A stretch of DNA of 48,318 nucleotides from Candidatus Epulonipiscium sp. (lineage in GTDB: Bacteria; Bacillota; Clostridia; Lachnospirales; Defluviitaleaceae): positions 1 to 48,318 of the forward strand of contig JAAYML010000048.1 of the NCBI GenBank assembly GCA_012521395.1, given 5' to 3'. This document shows, piece by piece, positions 17,501 to 25,800 of the stretch. The first letter of the stretch is position 1, and each line of letters opens with the position of its first letter. Position numbers and translations under genes: made by a program. Under the pieces are notes generated by a model. The model was not told the DNA's origin and made no database searches. It was given only the letters and a program-made list of their open reading frames with translations.

Positions 17501-17515
17501 CTCTTAATTTAAGAG
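17501..17515. promoter_or_regulatory. 15-base palindrome in the TIR/cooS divergent region
   Basis: CTCTTAATTTAAGAG is a perfect 7-bp inverted repeat around a single central base. It lies 70 bases upstream of the cooS-like start and about 100 bases upstream of the TIR operon. It has the shape of a dimeric repressor site. No regulator is identified. Confidence 0.35.
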
Positions 17516-17585
17516 TAGTTTTCTATGTATATTAAACGATTTTTAGGAAAAAATCTTCAATATACAAAGAAAGGAGAATAAAGTT

Positions 17586-19502
17586 ATGGATGAAACCATT
17601 TTGGAAAAGACTGAAGGCAGAGTGAGCTATCATGATTCGGTGGAAGAGATGTTAAAAAGAATCCGTGAAGATGGAATGTCCAATGTTTTTGACCGATGGA
17701 CATTACAGGAAAAAATAAGGTGTAAATTTTGTCTTCAGGGATTGAGTTGCCAACTTTGTTCCCAGGGTCCATGCCGGATCAGTGAAAAAGGAGGGCAGGA
17801 CAGAGGGGTTTGTGGTATTGGTGCAGATGCTATGGCAATGCGGAATTTACTTCTTCAAAATATTATGGGAGCAGGGACTTATAGCCACCATGCCTACGAG
17901 GCTTTCAGAACCCTCAGGGCAACAGGAGAAGGGAAAACCCCTTTTAAAATTACAGATGTTGATAAATTAAAATGGATGTGTGAAAAATTAGGAATAGATA
18001 CCAATCAGGACATTAATCAAATGGCTATTGATCTGGCAAATTTTTTAGAGCATCAAATGAAAATAGGCAAGGATGAGCCTAATATCATGGTAGAAGTTTT
18101 TGCACCTAAAAAAAGAAAAGAATTATGGAAAAAAACACATTTATATCCGGCGGGGGTTAATCACGAAGAAGAAATTTGTGTGGCCAGTTGTCTGACCAAT
18201 GTAGACGGTGATTATGCCTCTTTGGCAAAAAAGGCACTTCGCTTAGGACTGGCAACAATCTATAATGCACAAATAGGTTTGGAGATGGTACAAGATATCT
18301 TATTTGGTACGCCTAAACCCCATGAAGTTACGGTGGATTTAGGTATAATGGACCCGGATTATGTCAATGTGGTATTTAACGGGCACCAACCCTGGGCAGG
18401 GGTAGCAGTTCTTGAAAAAGCACGGGATCCTAAGATTCAGGAAAAGGCAAGAGCAGCAGGTGCTAAAGGTTTAAGGGTAGTTGGTTCAATTGAGACAGGT
18501 CAGGAACTCCTGCAAAGATTTGAAGTAGATGATGTTTTCGTAGGGCTTATGGGCAACTGGCTGGCTATTGAACCCTTACTGGCAACAGGAACCGTCGATG
18601 TTATGGCCATGGAAGAAAATTGTTCTCCGCCTGCCATTGACATGTATGCTGAAAAATATCAGGTGACTTTAGTCAGTGTCAGTACTATTATTGGAATTCC
18701 TGGTCTTCAGCATGCTATTCCTTATCATCCGGATAAAGTAGGAGAGATGGCAGATCAATTAATTGATTTAGCAATCGAAAACTTTAAGAAAAGAAAAGGA
18801 AAGATTGTTCCCAGGGTTCCTAAAATCACGCAAAAGGCAATTGCAGGTTTTTCTACAGAAGCGGTTTTAGAAGTTTTAGGCAATAAGTTAGATCCTTTAG
18901 TGGATGTCATCGCAGCAGGCAAGATTAAGGGAGTGGTAGCCCTTGCAAATTGCTCAACTTTACGAAACGGACCTCAGGACTGGAATACAGTGAATTTAAC
19001 CAAAGAGCTTATCAAAAAGGATATACTGGTTGTCAGCGGAGGTTGCGGGAACCATGCATTGGAATTAGCCGGTCTTTGTAATTTAGAGGCTTTAAATATA
19101 GCCGGAGAGGGTTTGAGACAAGTATGTTCTGCTTTAAAGATTCCACCAGTCCTTAGTTTTGGGACTTGCACAGATACGGGCAGGATTTCTATGCTGGTTT
19201 CAGCTTTGGCAGACCACCTTGATGTGGATGTATCCGATCTACCCATTGCTGTTACAGCACCAGAATGGATGGAGCAAAAGGCGACCATAGATGGCGTTTT
19301 TGCAGTGGCTTATGGCGCGTATACCCATTTGTCTCCTACGCCTTTTGTAACAGGGGCACCTGCTTTAGTAAAGCTGTTAACAGAAGATGTGGAAAGTATA
19401 ACAGGAGGTAAAATTGCTTTAGGGGATGATCCGGTAGAAGTGGCCAATAATATAGAAACTCATATCCTGTCAAAGAGGAAAGCAATGGGATTAAAAATTT
19501 AA
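17586..19502 (+). CDS. cooS: anaerobic CO dehydrogenase catalytic subunit family, divergent
   Basis: The 638-residue length and long collinear similarity identify the Ni-Fe CODH family. The N terminus carries C46, C49, C55, C58, C63 and C76 for the B/D Fe-S clusters, but with a C-x2-C at the start and Ser54 where a D-cluster cysteine usually sits. C-cluster ligands recognisable by context are His267 (NGHQP), a Cys in EENCSPP, Cys in ANCSTL, Cys in GGCGNH and Cys in GTCTDT. The lysine in PEWMEQK is also kept. The motif normally reading GICCTGNE is VGSIETGQE, so the ligand cysteine there is lost. No cooF, cooC or acetyl-CoA synthase genes lie nearby. AAGGAG supports the start. CO oxidation is therefore uncertain. 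Confidence 0.85.
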   Translation: MDETILEKTEGRVSYHDSVEEMLKRIREDGMSNVFDRWTLQEKIRCKFCLQGLSCQLCSQGPCRISEKGGQDRGVCGIGADAMAMRNLLLQNIMGAGTYSHHAYEAFRTLRATGEGKTPFKITDVDKLKWMCEKLGIDTNQDINQMAIDLANFLEHQMKIGKDEPNIMVEVFAPKKRKELWKKTHLYPAGVNHEEEICVASCLTNVDGDYASLAKKALRLGLATIYNAQIGLEMVQDILFGTPKPHEVTVDLGIMDPDYVNVVFNGHQPWAGVAVLEKARDPKIQEKARAAGAKGLRVVGSIETGQELLQRFEVDDVFVGLMGNWLAIEPLLATGTVDVMAMEENCSPPAIDMYAEKYQVTLVSVSTIIGIPGLQHAIPYHPDKVGEMADQLIDLAIENFKKRKGKIVPRVPKITQKAIAGFSTEAVLEVLGNKLDPLVDVIAAGKIKGVVALANCSTLRNGPQDWNTVNLTKELIKKDILVVSGGCGNHALELAGLCNLEALNIAGEGLRQVCSALKIPPVLSFGTCTDTGRISMLVSALADHLDVDVSDLPIAVTAPEWMEQKATIDGVFAVAYGAYTHLSPTPFVTGAPALVKLLTEDVESITGGKIALGDDPVEVANNIETHILSKRKAMGLKI

Positions 19503-19522
19503 GGGGCAGTTAACTGCCCCTT
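19501..19522 (+). terminator. hairpin after the cooS-like gene
   Basis: A perfect palindrome (AAGGGGCAGTT with AACTGCCCCTT) overlaps the stop codon. It lacks a long T tract, so it may be a terminator or an mRNA 3'-end stabiliser. The following 230 bases are AT-rich, with one small inverted repeat AATACTT/AAGTATT at 19565-19585. Confidence 0.6.
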
Positions 19523-19754
19523 AGTCATGAGATTATAATTGAATTTTTTAAAAGATATATCGCTAATACTTGGATTTTAAGTATTACAAGCCATAATGTC
19601 ATTTTAAAGAGAAGAGTGTATTAGAATAATTAATGAAATATGCCAATAAAAAACAACTGAATACCATAAATATAACAAAAAATTACAAATAAAATGTTGA
19701 AATTTTTTTAAGATTAAAATAAAAACAAATTCGTAAGTCAATGGGAGGATAGAG

Positions 19755-22415
19755 ATGAAAGGGATAAATCAGCTAAAAATCTTTTTTTTAATCTTGGTAA
19801 TGATGATGACGTCCATGCCGCAAATGACATACGCTAGTGATGATGCTCAATTAGAAAGTCAGGAAATAGTAGTTAATAATGATTTTGGTAATGACTCAAA
19901 GGATTATTTTGCAGAAAAACTTAGCACGGAAGGACCTGCTGCAAAAGATGAAACAGTAGCTGAGAGGGTTTATGAATTGCCACAAAAAAGTTTAATCGTC
20001 GATCAACCTGTTATTTTTAGAGATGACTTTTTTGAAGCGAATTTTACCATTTTAGAAGAATCAGAGGATACTTTTATTGGAGAAATCATATTAGAAAATA
20101 CATCACTTGTTTCTTTTAAAGATTGGGAATTAGAGTTTAACTTAAATCAAGAAATTATTCATATCGAAAATGCGGAAATTGTAAGATGCAGATATAATCA
20201 ATATACAATAAGCGGGGTAGATTCTACAGCATATTTTTATGCAGGTGAAAGAATACGTATTATATTTGAAGCAAAACTTGATGGAAACTTTGAATTTCCA
20301 GATTATTTTAGCTTAGATGGAGAAATTGATTTTGATCATTATCCAGAAGATGAAACAGAGTATAAAATTTGGAAGGAACAAGTATTGGCAAGAAAGAATA
20401 ATAATGTTTCCAGTCGTTCTTTTCGTTTGCAGGCAGCATCAGAAGCTAAAAAAGGATCAATAGGCAATGATTACATAAGATTTACCTATGTTAATGGTCC
20501 TCATGGAGTGATGACTACAGGAGGTGATCCTGACAATCCTTATGATGATTATAGAGATTTATTGTATGGCTCAGGTCTATCATCATTGGCAACGATAAGA
20601 ATAGATGGGGAAAATTATGACTTTGAAAATCTGGATTCAGTAACGACGTTTGAGAATAAAATGATTGGTACTAAACAAATTGGAGATATTATTGTTTATC
20701 AGCAGTTAAGTATTGTCTATAATCCATATACTCAAAGAGAGGATACTGTTGAATTTCTCTATACAGTGAAAAATACAGGTGATACGCCCCATACGGTTGG
20801 TGTACGCCTTCTGCTTGATACAGTCTTTGATGGGAATGACCTGGTTCCCTTTAAAATACCTGGTATAGGAGAGAGAGCAATTGAAACAGATCTATGGGGG
20901 GATGATATACCGGAATATTGGCAGATTTTTAATTCAGTAACGAATCCTAAAATAATTGCTCAGGGGATTTTAAAAGTTGATAAGGAATACATGCCTGACA
21001 GAGTACGCTTTACCAATTGGACAAGTGCAAGACTTAATATGTGGGATTATTACGTACCAGAGGGACAGAGTAATGGAGATAGTGCTGTAGCTTTATATTG
21101 GAATGAAAGAACTCTGGGGAAAGATGCGTCTTTTAGTTGTAAAACATTTTTTGGTCTTGGTAAATTAGAACAAGATTTAACACCACCTTTGTCCCTTGCA
21201 GTAATGGGCACTACAGAGCTGGGAGTATTAAAAAATGAAGCCGGAGAAGAAGAGTATTCTCCTAATCCTATGACTATATCGGCATTTATTGAAAACATTG
21301 GTACGGGTACAGCAACGAATGTTATTGCTACTTTAAATTTACCTGAAGGTATGGAAATAGTAGAGGGTAGTCAAAGCATGTATTTAGGAGATTTACCCGC
21401 AGGTGCAAAAAAGTATGATTTATTATGGAAAGTAAAAGTTCAGCCGACCTGGTCAGAAAAAGTGGCGAAGTATAGTGTAACTATTACAGCGGATAATACA
21501 GATTCAAAGACTGTAGAAAAAGAAATTGTTATTCCAAAGTTCACAAAGGTTGGAGGACAGGGTATTACTTTTACTCATATAAAGGATACAGATTATAAAA
21601 TAACACTTAAGACAAAAAACAGGATTGACAAAGCAGTTATTCAATTCAAAAATCCAAATGGTTGGAACTGGGCATTGTTTGATGATATTAAAGATGATGA
21701 TAGGTTTATTATGATTCCTGTGGAAAATGATGGGAATCCTGAATTATTTACTTATGAAAAAATTATTCGATTAACTACTACAGGCAGAAGGGAATTTAGA
21801 ATCCTTTTTCTGAATTCAAAAAATGAAATAATAGAAAAATCCGATAGCCAGTACATTAATGCAGGTAAGTTGGTTTCATTTGATACAGACCGAACGGATT
21901 ATAAACTTATTATTAAAAAACATTCAGAAGTGGTTAATAAAATTAAGGTATGTATTGGCAAACAGTTTGATAATATTGGAGTCAGCAATACAGGAATTAA
22001 TACGGAAATACTATATTTTATTGATTCAAGAAATTTTGCTGCTGGAACATATGATTTATATTTAATGTCTTATGATGTGAATGGTAATTTGCTGGAAATC
22101 ACACCTAAAGAAAAGCTTAATATTGAAAATCCGTTTAATGTTATTCGTGTTACACCTCAGAAAATTAAAGTCTCTTACATAAATGGTAATTCATATATCA
22201 ATATTGTCGGAAATGGATTTTCTGATGCAACAAGAGTAAAGATAATCGATGGAAATAAAGAAGAAGAGATTACACCTAAGGTTATTTCTCACAATTACAT
22301 GAGAATACCGATTCCAAACTTAATTAAAAATACTACTGATGATAAAACAGTCATCATACGTGCAACAGATGGTATGAATCAGGCGGATATTAAAATTGAA
22401 GTAACAGGAAAATAG
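19755..22415 (+). CDS. large secreted surface protein with CBM-like and IPT/TIG-like domains
   Basis: The 886-residue protein has a signal peptide (IFFLILVMMMTSMPQ, cleavage near YASDD). Residues about 85-190 resemble a CBM2-like beta sandwich (FEANFTILEES, GEIILENTSLVSFKDWELEF). The central 230-490 region is unassigned. About 495-600 looks like a CARDB/DUF11-type adhesion domain (NIGTGTATNVIATLNLPEG). The C-terminal 90 residues resemble IPT/TIG (VNGNGF-type turn NIVGNGFSDATRVKI). No SLH, LPXTG or transmembrane anchor is seen, so attachment is unexplained. GGGAGG precedes the ATG. Probable role: extracellular binding or matrix protein. Confidence 0.6.
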   Translation: MKGINQLKIFFLILVMMMTSMPQMTYASDDAQLESQEIVVNNDFGNDSKDYFAEKLSTEGPAAKDETVAERVYELPQKSLIVDQPVIFRDDFFEANFTILEESEDTFIGEIILENTSLVSFKDWELEFNLNQEIIHIENAEIVRCRYNQYTISGVDSTAYFYAGERIRIIFEAKLDGNFEFPDYFSLDGEIDFDHYPEDETEYKIWKEQVLARKNNNVSSRSFRLQAASEAKKGSIGNDYIRFTYVNGPHGVMTTGGDPDNPYDDYRDLLYGSGLSSLATIRIDGENYDFENLDSVTTFENKMIGTKQIGDIIVYQQLSIVYNPYTQREDTVEFLYTVKNTGDTPHTVGVRLLLDTVFDGNDLVPFKIPGIGERAIETDLWGDDIPEYWQIFNSVTNPKIIAQGILKVDKEYMPDRVRFTNWTSARLNMWDYYVPEGQSNGDSAVALYWNERTLGKDASFSCKTFFGLGKLEQDLTPPLSLAVMGTTELGVLKNEAGEEEYSPNPMTISAFIENIGTGTATNVIATLNLPEGMEIVEGSQSMYLGDLPAGAKKYDLLWKVKVQPTWSEKVAKYSVTITADNTDSKTVEKEIVIPKFTKVGGQGITFTHIKDTDYKITLKTKNRIDKAVIQFKNPNGWNWALFDDIKDDDRFIMIPVENDGNPELFTYEKIIRLTTTGRREFRILFLNSKNEIIEKSDSQYINAGKLVSFDTDRTDYKLIIKKHSEVVNKIKVCIGKQFDNIGVSNTGINTEILYFIDSRNFAAGTYDLYLMSYDVNGNLLEITPKEKLNIENPFNVIRVTPQKIKVSYINGNSYINIVGNGFSDATRVKIIDGNKEEEITPKVISHNYMRIPIPNLIKNTTDDKTVIIRATDGMNQADIKIEVTGK

Positions 22416-22427
22416 TCGGATCAATAA

Positions 22428-22724
22428 CAGAATATTTTTGATAAAGCAAATTACTTAGCCTGCGACTATAGATGGAAAGCAATGAATAATTTATATGGCT
22501 GGAAAAAAGAATTTACTTACAAGAAAGGCGACATATATACAATTTAATAAAATCATTGGTGCATGGGTTTATGAACAAACTTCTGGAGCTGGTATTCTTC
22601 ATCAAGTTCAACACTTTCAAGGTCAAGTAATGTTTATGAACAAACTTCTGGAGCTGGTATATCTATCAGATATCGAATAATGTACGGAAATGAATTTGAA
22701 AACGGACCAGTCGAAAAGATATAA
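22428..22724 (+). pseudogene. decayed coding remnant between two surface-protein genes
   Basis: The 390 bases between the two surface-protein genes have no intact gene. Two pieces in different frames read like real protein: one from 22428, in the frame of the upstream gene after its stop (IFDKANYLACDYRWKAMN, then NLYGWKKEFTYKKGDIYTI), and one at about 22632-22724 (VYEQTSGAGISIRYRIMYGN). They are broken by stops and frame changes. The source family is not recognised; its composition resembles secreted beta-sheet proteins. The rest up to 22805 shows only the GGGAGG ribosome site of the next gene. Confidence 0.4.
22567..22660 (+). repeat. pair of 29-base direct repeats, period 65
   Basis: Two identical 29-base copies lie at 22567-22595 and 22632-22660 (each begins GTTTATGAACAAAC and ends GGAGCTGGTAT). 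They fall inside the decayed remnant and probably arose by slippage or partial duplication of a coding module. Confidence 0.85.
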
Positions 22725-22805
22725 AGTTCCTGGAGTAGAAAAGCTCAATCCAAAATCCTGACACTCGCAGTTGATCGCAGAGAAGTATAGTATGGGAGGT
22801 AGACT

Positions 22806-24911
22806 ATGAATTATAAAAGACGGGCTGTAAGTATTTGTTTAAGTATATTAATGTTTTTAATGACTTTTAGCCAATTAATAGTATATGCAGCAGATTTGGG
22901 AAGTGAATTTATTATAATTTCCTGCGGTGCAAAGAGCAACAATAAGGAATTTCATTTGGATTTCGACAGGAAAATTGATATACCGCTGCAATCAATTCCT
23001 TTTGAAGAATATGTACAGTATTCTGTCGATGATGGGTCATATCAAGATTTGACGCTGGAAGATTATGTTTTTGTGAATAATAACAGAATGGATATATTTT
23101 TAAAAAATCCATTGGAAGGCAAAAAAGTGAAATTTAAAATTGAAAGTTTTTCTATTATAGATGAATATAATTCTTACAATACGAACGAGATTATTTCTCC
23201 TGAAATAGATTTAAGCCAAATTGGCGAGATTAAGAATTTACCCTCTGCATTATCTCTATATGAAAATGAAACAATATTTTTGGAGATTGAAACAACAGAA
23301 TATGCAGCTACTTCGGACATAAAATGGGAACTGGAGAGTGGTGAAGAAGATAAGTTAATCATTATCCCAAATGGATTTGTATGTCAGGTTATTGCGAAAA
23401 GGACAGGTATGTATACAGTTAGTGTATATGATATCAGAAATCCGAAAAGTAAGAAAACTTGTAATATTACAGTAAAAGCTCATGATGAGAAAGCAGTAAG
23501 CATACAAAGTATGACTTTAGATGATAACAGAATAGAGATGAAGGTTGGTAATGTCAGAAGATTAATACCAAGGGTTTATCCGGAAGAGGCCAATATTAAA
23601 AACATTGTTTATTATGTGGAAGATCCTGCGATTATAAGCGTGATTAATAATGAACTCATAGCAGAAAAAAAAGGTAGTACGAAGATCAGCGTTGAAGTGA
23701 CGGATATAAATGACAATGTGTTTACTGCAGAATGTATTGTTTCTGTGGATGAATATGTCAGTGATAAGCCTGTATTAAGCATGCCTGTGGCCAGCCTTCC
23801 TTCAGGAACATATGTAGGTCCGCAATCTCTTTATCTGGAAACAGATAACCGCTTGAATACCATTTATTATACAACAGATGGTTCAGAGCCAAATTCAGGC
23901 AGCAATGTTTATAGAAATGCGATATATATTGATAAGGATGTAACGATTAAAGCAATAGCCATAAGAAATTATTCAAAGAGCGATGTATTAGTTCTTAACT
24001 ACAAAATTTTGCCACAAGAAGACAATGAAATAATTCAACCTAAAGAAGATAGGCAAGATAGTGGCAGAACTATAAAAAGTGCAGTTGAAGCAGTTGAAGA
24101 AATAAAAGAAATAATTAATAAACTAACAAAAGATAAAAAGAAAACAATAGCAAAAGAAATAGAAGACGCTCTTTGCTATACCAGTCTTGGAGAAAACATT
24201 GTATCAGAAAATGTTCTTGGAGAATTTACGAAAACGATATTTAGCATGGAACAGGTTCAAATCATTGTTAATACGCCTGAACTAAGAACGCTGTTTGGAA
24301 TAGATGAAAGTAAGTTAAGTAAGCAGGTAGTTCTGACACCCGTTGACGAACCTCAGTTTACAGATGTGACGGAGAAACATTGGGCAAGAGAGCCTATTAA
24401 GAGGGCTTCACAAATGGGACTTGTAGCAGGATTGCCAGATGGCAGATTTGCTCCTGCCGCACCACTTAAAGTAGCAGATACCTTTACATTTTTAGATAGG
24501 TTATTCGTCTTAAATCAAGTTACTGAAATGAAATTACCAAGAACGACGGTAGAAAAATATATTACCAATAAAGAACATTGGGCATTTTCAAGTATGGCTT
24601 CCATTGCTTCTAAACTTAGTGAGGAGACTTTAAAAACGATAAGTAACCTTGGGCCCGATGGAGATATTTCAAGAGAATTATTGTGTCAAATCATTTATGA
24701 AATTACGGATGGCAAACTTGAGCCTGTAAGAGATGAAATTGCTTTTGCAGATATAGAAAATTCACCATATAAAGAAGCAATCAATTATTGCGTAAGGGTA
24801 GGTTTGATATCTGGTGTAGACAGCTGCCATATGGCACCCAAGAAAGATTTAACCAGAGCAGAGCTCATGACAATACTTATTCGCTTACATAAAAAACTTC
24901 GTCAAAGATAA
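22806..24911 (+). CDS. S-layer-type surface protein: Big_2, chitobiase-C-like and SLH domains
   Basis: The 701-residue protein has a signal peptide (SICLSILMFLMTFSQL, cleavage near VYAAD). Domains in order are: an unassigned N-terminal part; a bacterial Ig-like Big_2 domain (about 235-315, IQSMTLDDNRIEMKVGN); a CHB_HEX_C-like domain with the hallmark YYTTDGSEPNSGSNVY (about 325-400); a charged helical linker; and three C-terminal SLH repeats (FTDVTEKHWARE, NKEHWAFSSMASIASK, FADIENSPYKEAI). The SLH repeats should tether it to pyruvylated secondary wall polymer. GGGAGG lies 6 bases before the ATG. It may share a function with the CBM-like protein upstream. Confidence 0.85.
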   Translation: MNYKRRAVSICLSILMFLMTFSQLIVYAADLGSEFIIISCGAKSNNKEFHLDFDRKIDIPLQSIPFEEYVQYSVDDGSYQDLTLEDYVFVNNNRMDIFLKNPLEGKKVKFKIESFSIIDEYNSYNTNEIISPEIDLSQIGEIKNLPSALSLYENETIFLEIETTEYAATSDIKWELESGEEDKLIIIPNGFVCQVIAKRTGMYTVSVYDIRNPKSKKTCNITVKAHDEKAVSIQSMTLDDNRIEMKVGNVRRLIPRVYPEEANIKNIVYYVEDPAIISVINNELIAEKKGSTKISVEVTDINDNVFTAECIVSVDEYVSDKPVLSMPVASLPSGTYVGPQSLYLETDNRLNTIYYTTDGSEPNSGSNVYRNAIYIDKDVTIKAIAIRNYSKSDVLVLNYKILPQEDNEIIQPKEDRQDSGRTIKSAVEAVEEIKEIINKLTKDKKKTIAKEIEDALCYTSLGENIVSENVLGEFTKTIFSMEQVQIIVNTPELRTLFGIDESKLSKQVVLTPVDEPQFTDVTEKHWAREPIKRASQMGLVAGLPDGRFAPAAPLKVADTFTFLDRLFVLNQVTEMKLPRTTVEKYITNKEHWAFSSMASIASKLSEETLKTISNLGPDGDISRELLCQIIYEITDGKLEPVRDEIAFADIENSPYKEAINYCVRVGLISGVDSCHMAPKKDLTRAELMTILIRLHKKLRQR

Positions 24912-24926
24912 TGCAAATAATATAAG

Positions 24927-24963
24927 AAAAAACTCCTGTCAAATCCTTGGCAGGAGTTTTTTT
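24927..24963 (+). terminator. terminator of the SLH protein gene
   Basis: AAAAAACTCCTGTCAA pairs with TTGGCAGGAGTTTTTT (one G-T pair) around loop ATCC, ending in a run of seven T. Confidence 0.9.
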
Positions 24964-24966
24964 GTA

Positions 24967-25009
24967 TTAAGAAAAAATTAAGAATTATATTTAAGGTTTA
25001 TTAAGAATT
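24967..25009 (+). promoter_or_regulatory. four tandem TTAAG repeats, probable response-regulator site
   Basis: TTAAGAA, TTAAGAATT, TTAAGG and TTAAGAATT begin at 24967, 24978, 24991 and 25001, spaced 11, 13 and 10 bases. This is close to one DNA turn, as in PhoB/PhoP-type direct-repeat operators. They lie 100-140 bases upstream of a PhoB/OmpR-family regulator gene. Autoregulation is inference. Confidence 0.45.
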
Positions 25010-25107
25010 CATTATTACAATGAAATTGTGATAAGCCATGAATTAATAAATTAAAGGGGGTGTGATATAATTATTTATAATCTTTAATAAGAGAGGTTGT
25101 ATGGCCT

Positions 25108-25800
25108 ATGGAAAATTATAAAGTTTTGGTTGTTGATGATGAGAAAGAAATAAGAGATGCAATAGAAATTTACTTAAGAAATGAAGGGATAACCGTATTT
25201 CATGCAAAAGATGGTATTGAAGCTCTGGATATATTAAATAAAGAAGAAATTCATTTAATCCTTATGGATATTATGATGCCCAGACAGGATGGCATCAGTA
25301 CAACCTTTAAAATCCGCGAAGAAAAAAACATCCCTATTATTATGTTATCTGCTAAAACGGAAGACACAGATAAAATATTAGGCTTACAAGTGGGTGCCGA
25401 TGATTATGTTACAAAACCTTTTAATCCCGTTGAACTTATTGCCAGGGTTAAGGCTCAGCTTCGAAGGTATATGAAATTAGGGGTTTATGAAGGTTTAAAG
25501 AAAGTCATTGATATTAATGGTCTTATTTTAAACCAGGAGACCAGAGAAGTGATTGCAAATGGAGAAAAAGTCAGGCTGACATCTACAGAATATAAAATTT
25601 TAGAACTGCTTATGTTGAATGCTCCAAGGGTTTTTTCCATTGATGAAATTTATGAAAGAGTTTGGAATGAACCCAGTTATAATTCGGAAAATACTGTAGC
25701 CGTACATATAAGAAAAATAAGAGAAAAAATTGAAATCAATCCTAGTGAACCAAGATATTTAAAGGTGGTGTGGGGAATTGGATATAAAATTGAAAAGTAA
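25108..25800 (+). CDS. OmpR/PhoB-family response regulator
   Basis: Residues 1-120 form a receiver domain with acidic pocket VVDDE (D10/D11), phospho-acceptor D54 in LILMDIMMPRQDG, and the lysine of VTKPF. Residues about 130-228 form a winged-helix Trans_reg_C domain (LTSTEYKILELLMLN, then VAVHIRKIREKI, and VWGIGYKIEK at the end). It should bind direct repeats as a phospho-dimer. AGAGAGG precedes the ATG by 11 bases; an upstream ATG at 25101 is out of frame. It overlaps the kinase gene by 23 bases, so the pair is translationally coupled. The stimulus is unknown; the neighbouring surface-protein genes are plausible targets but unproven. Confidence 0.9.
   Translation: MENYKVLVVDDEKEIRDAIEIYLRNEGITVFHAKDGIEALDILNKEEIHLILMDIMMPRQDGISTTFKIREEKNIPIIMLSAKTEDTDKILGLQVGADDYVTKPFNPVELIARVKAQLRRYMKLGVYEGLKKVIDINGLILNQETREVIANGEKVRLTSTEYKILELLMLNAPRVFSIDEIYERVWNEPSYNSENTVAVHIRKIREKIEINPSEPRYLKVVWGIGYKIEK

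Noticed and set aside
17586-19502. Part of a Wood-Ljungdahl acetyl-CoA synthase cluster
   Set aside because: The flanking genes are TIR and surface proteins; no acs genes are present.
22567-22660. Direct repeats as a CRISPR array
   Set aside because: Only two copies exist, within coding-like sequence, with no cas genes.
22495-22680. 61-codon frame containing the 29-base repeat as a real small gene
   Set aside because: It has no ribosome site, and fragments in other frames read more like protein, which fits a pseudogene.
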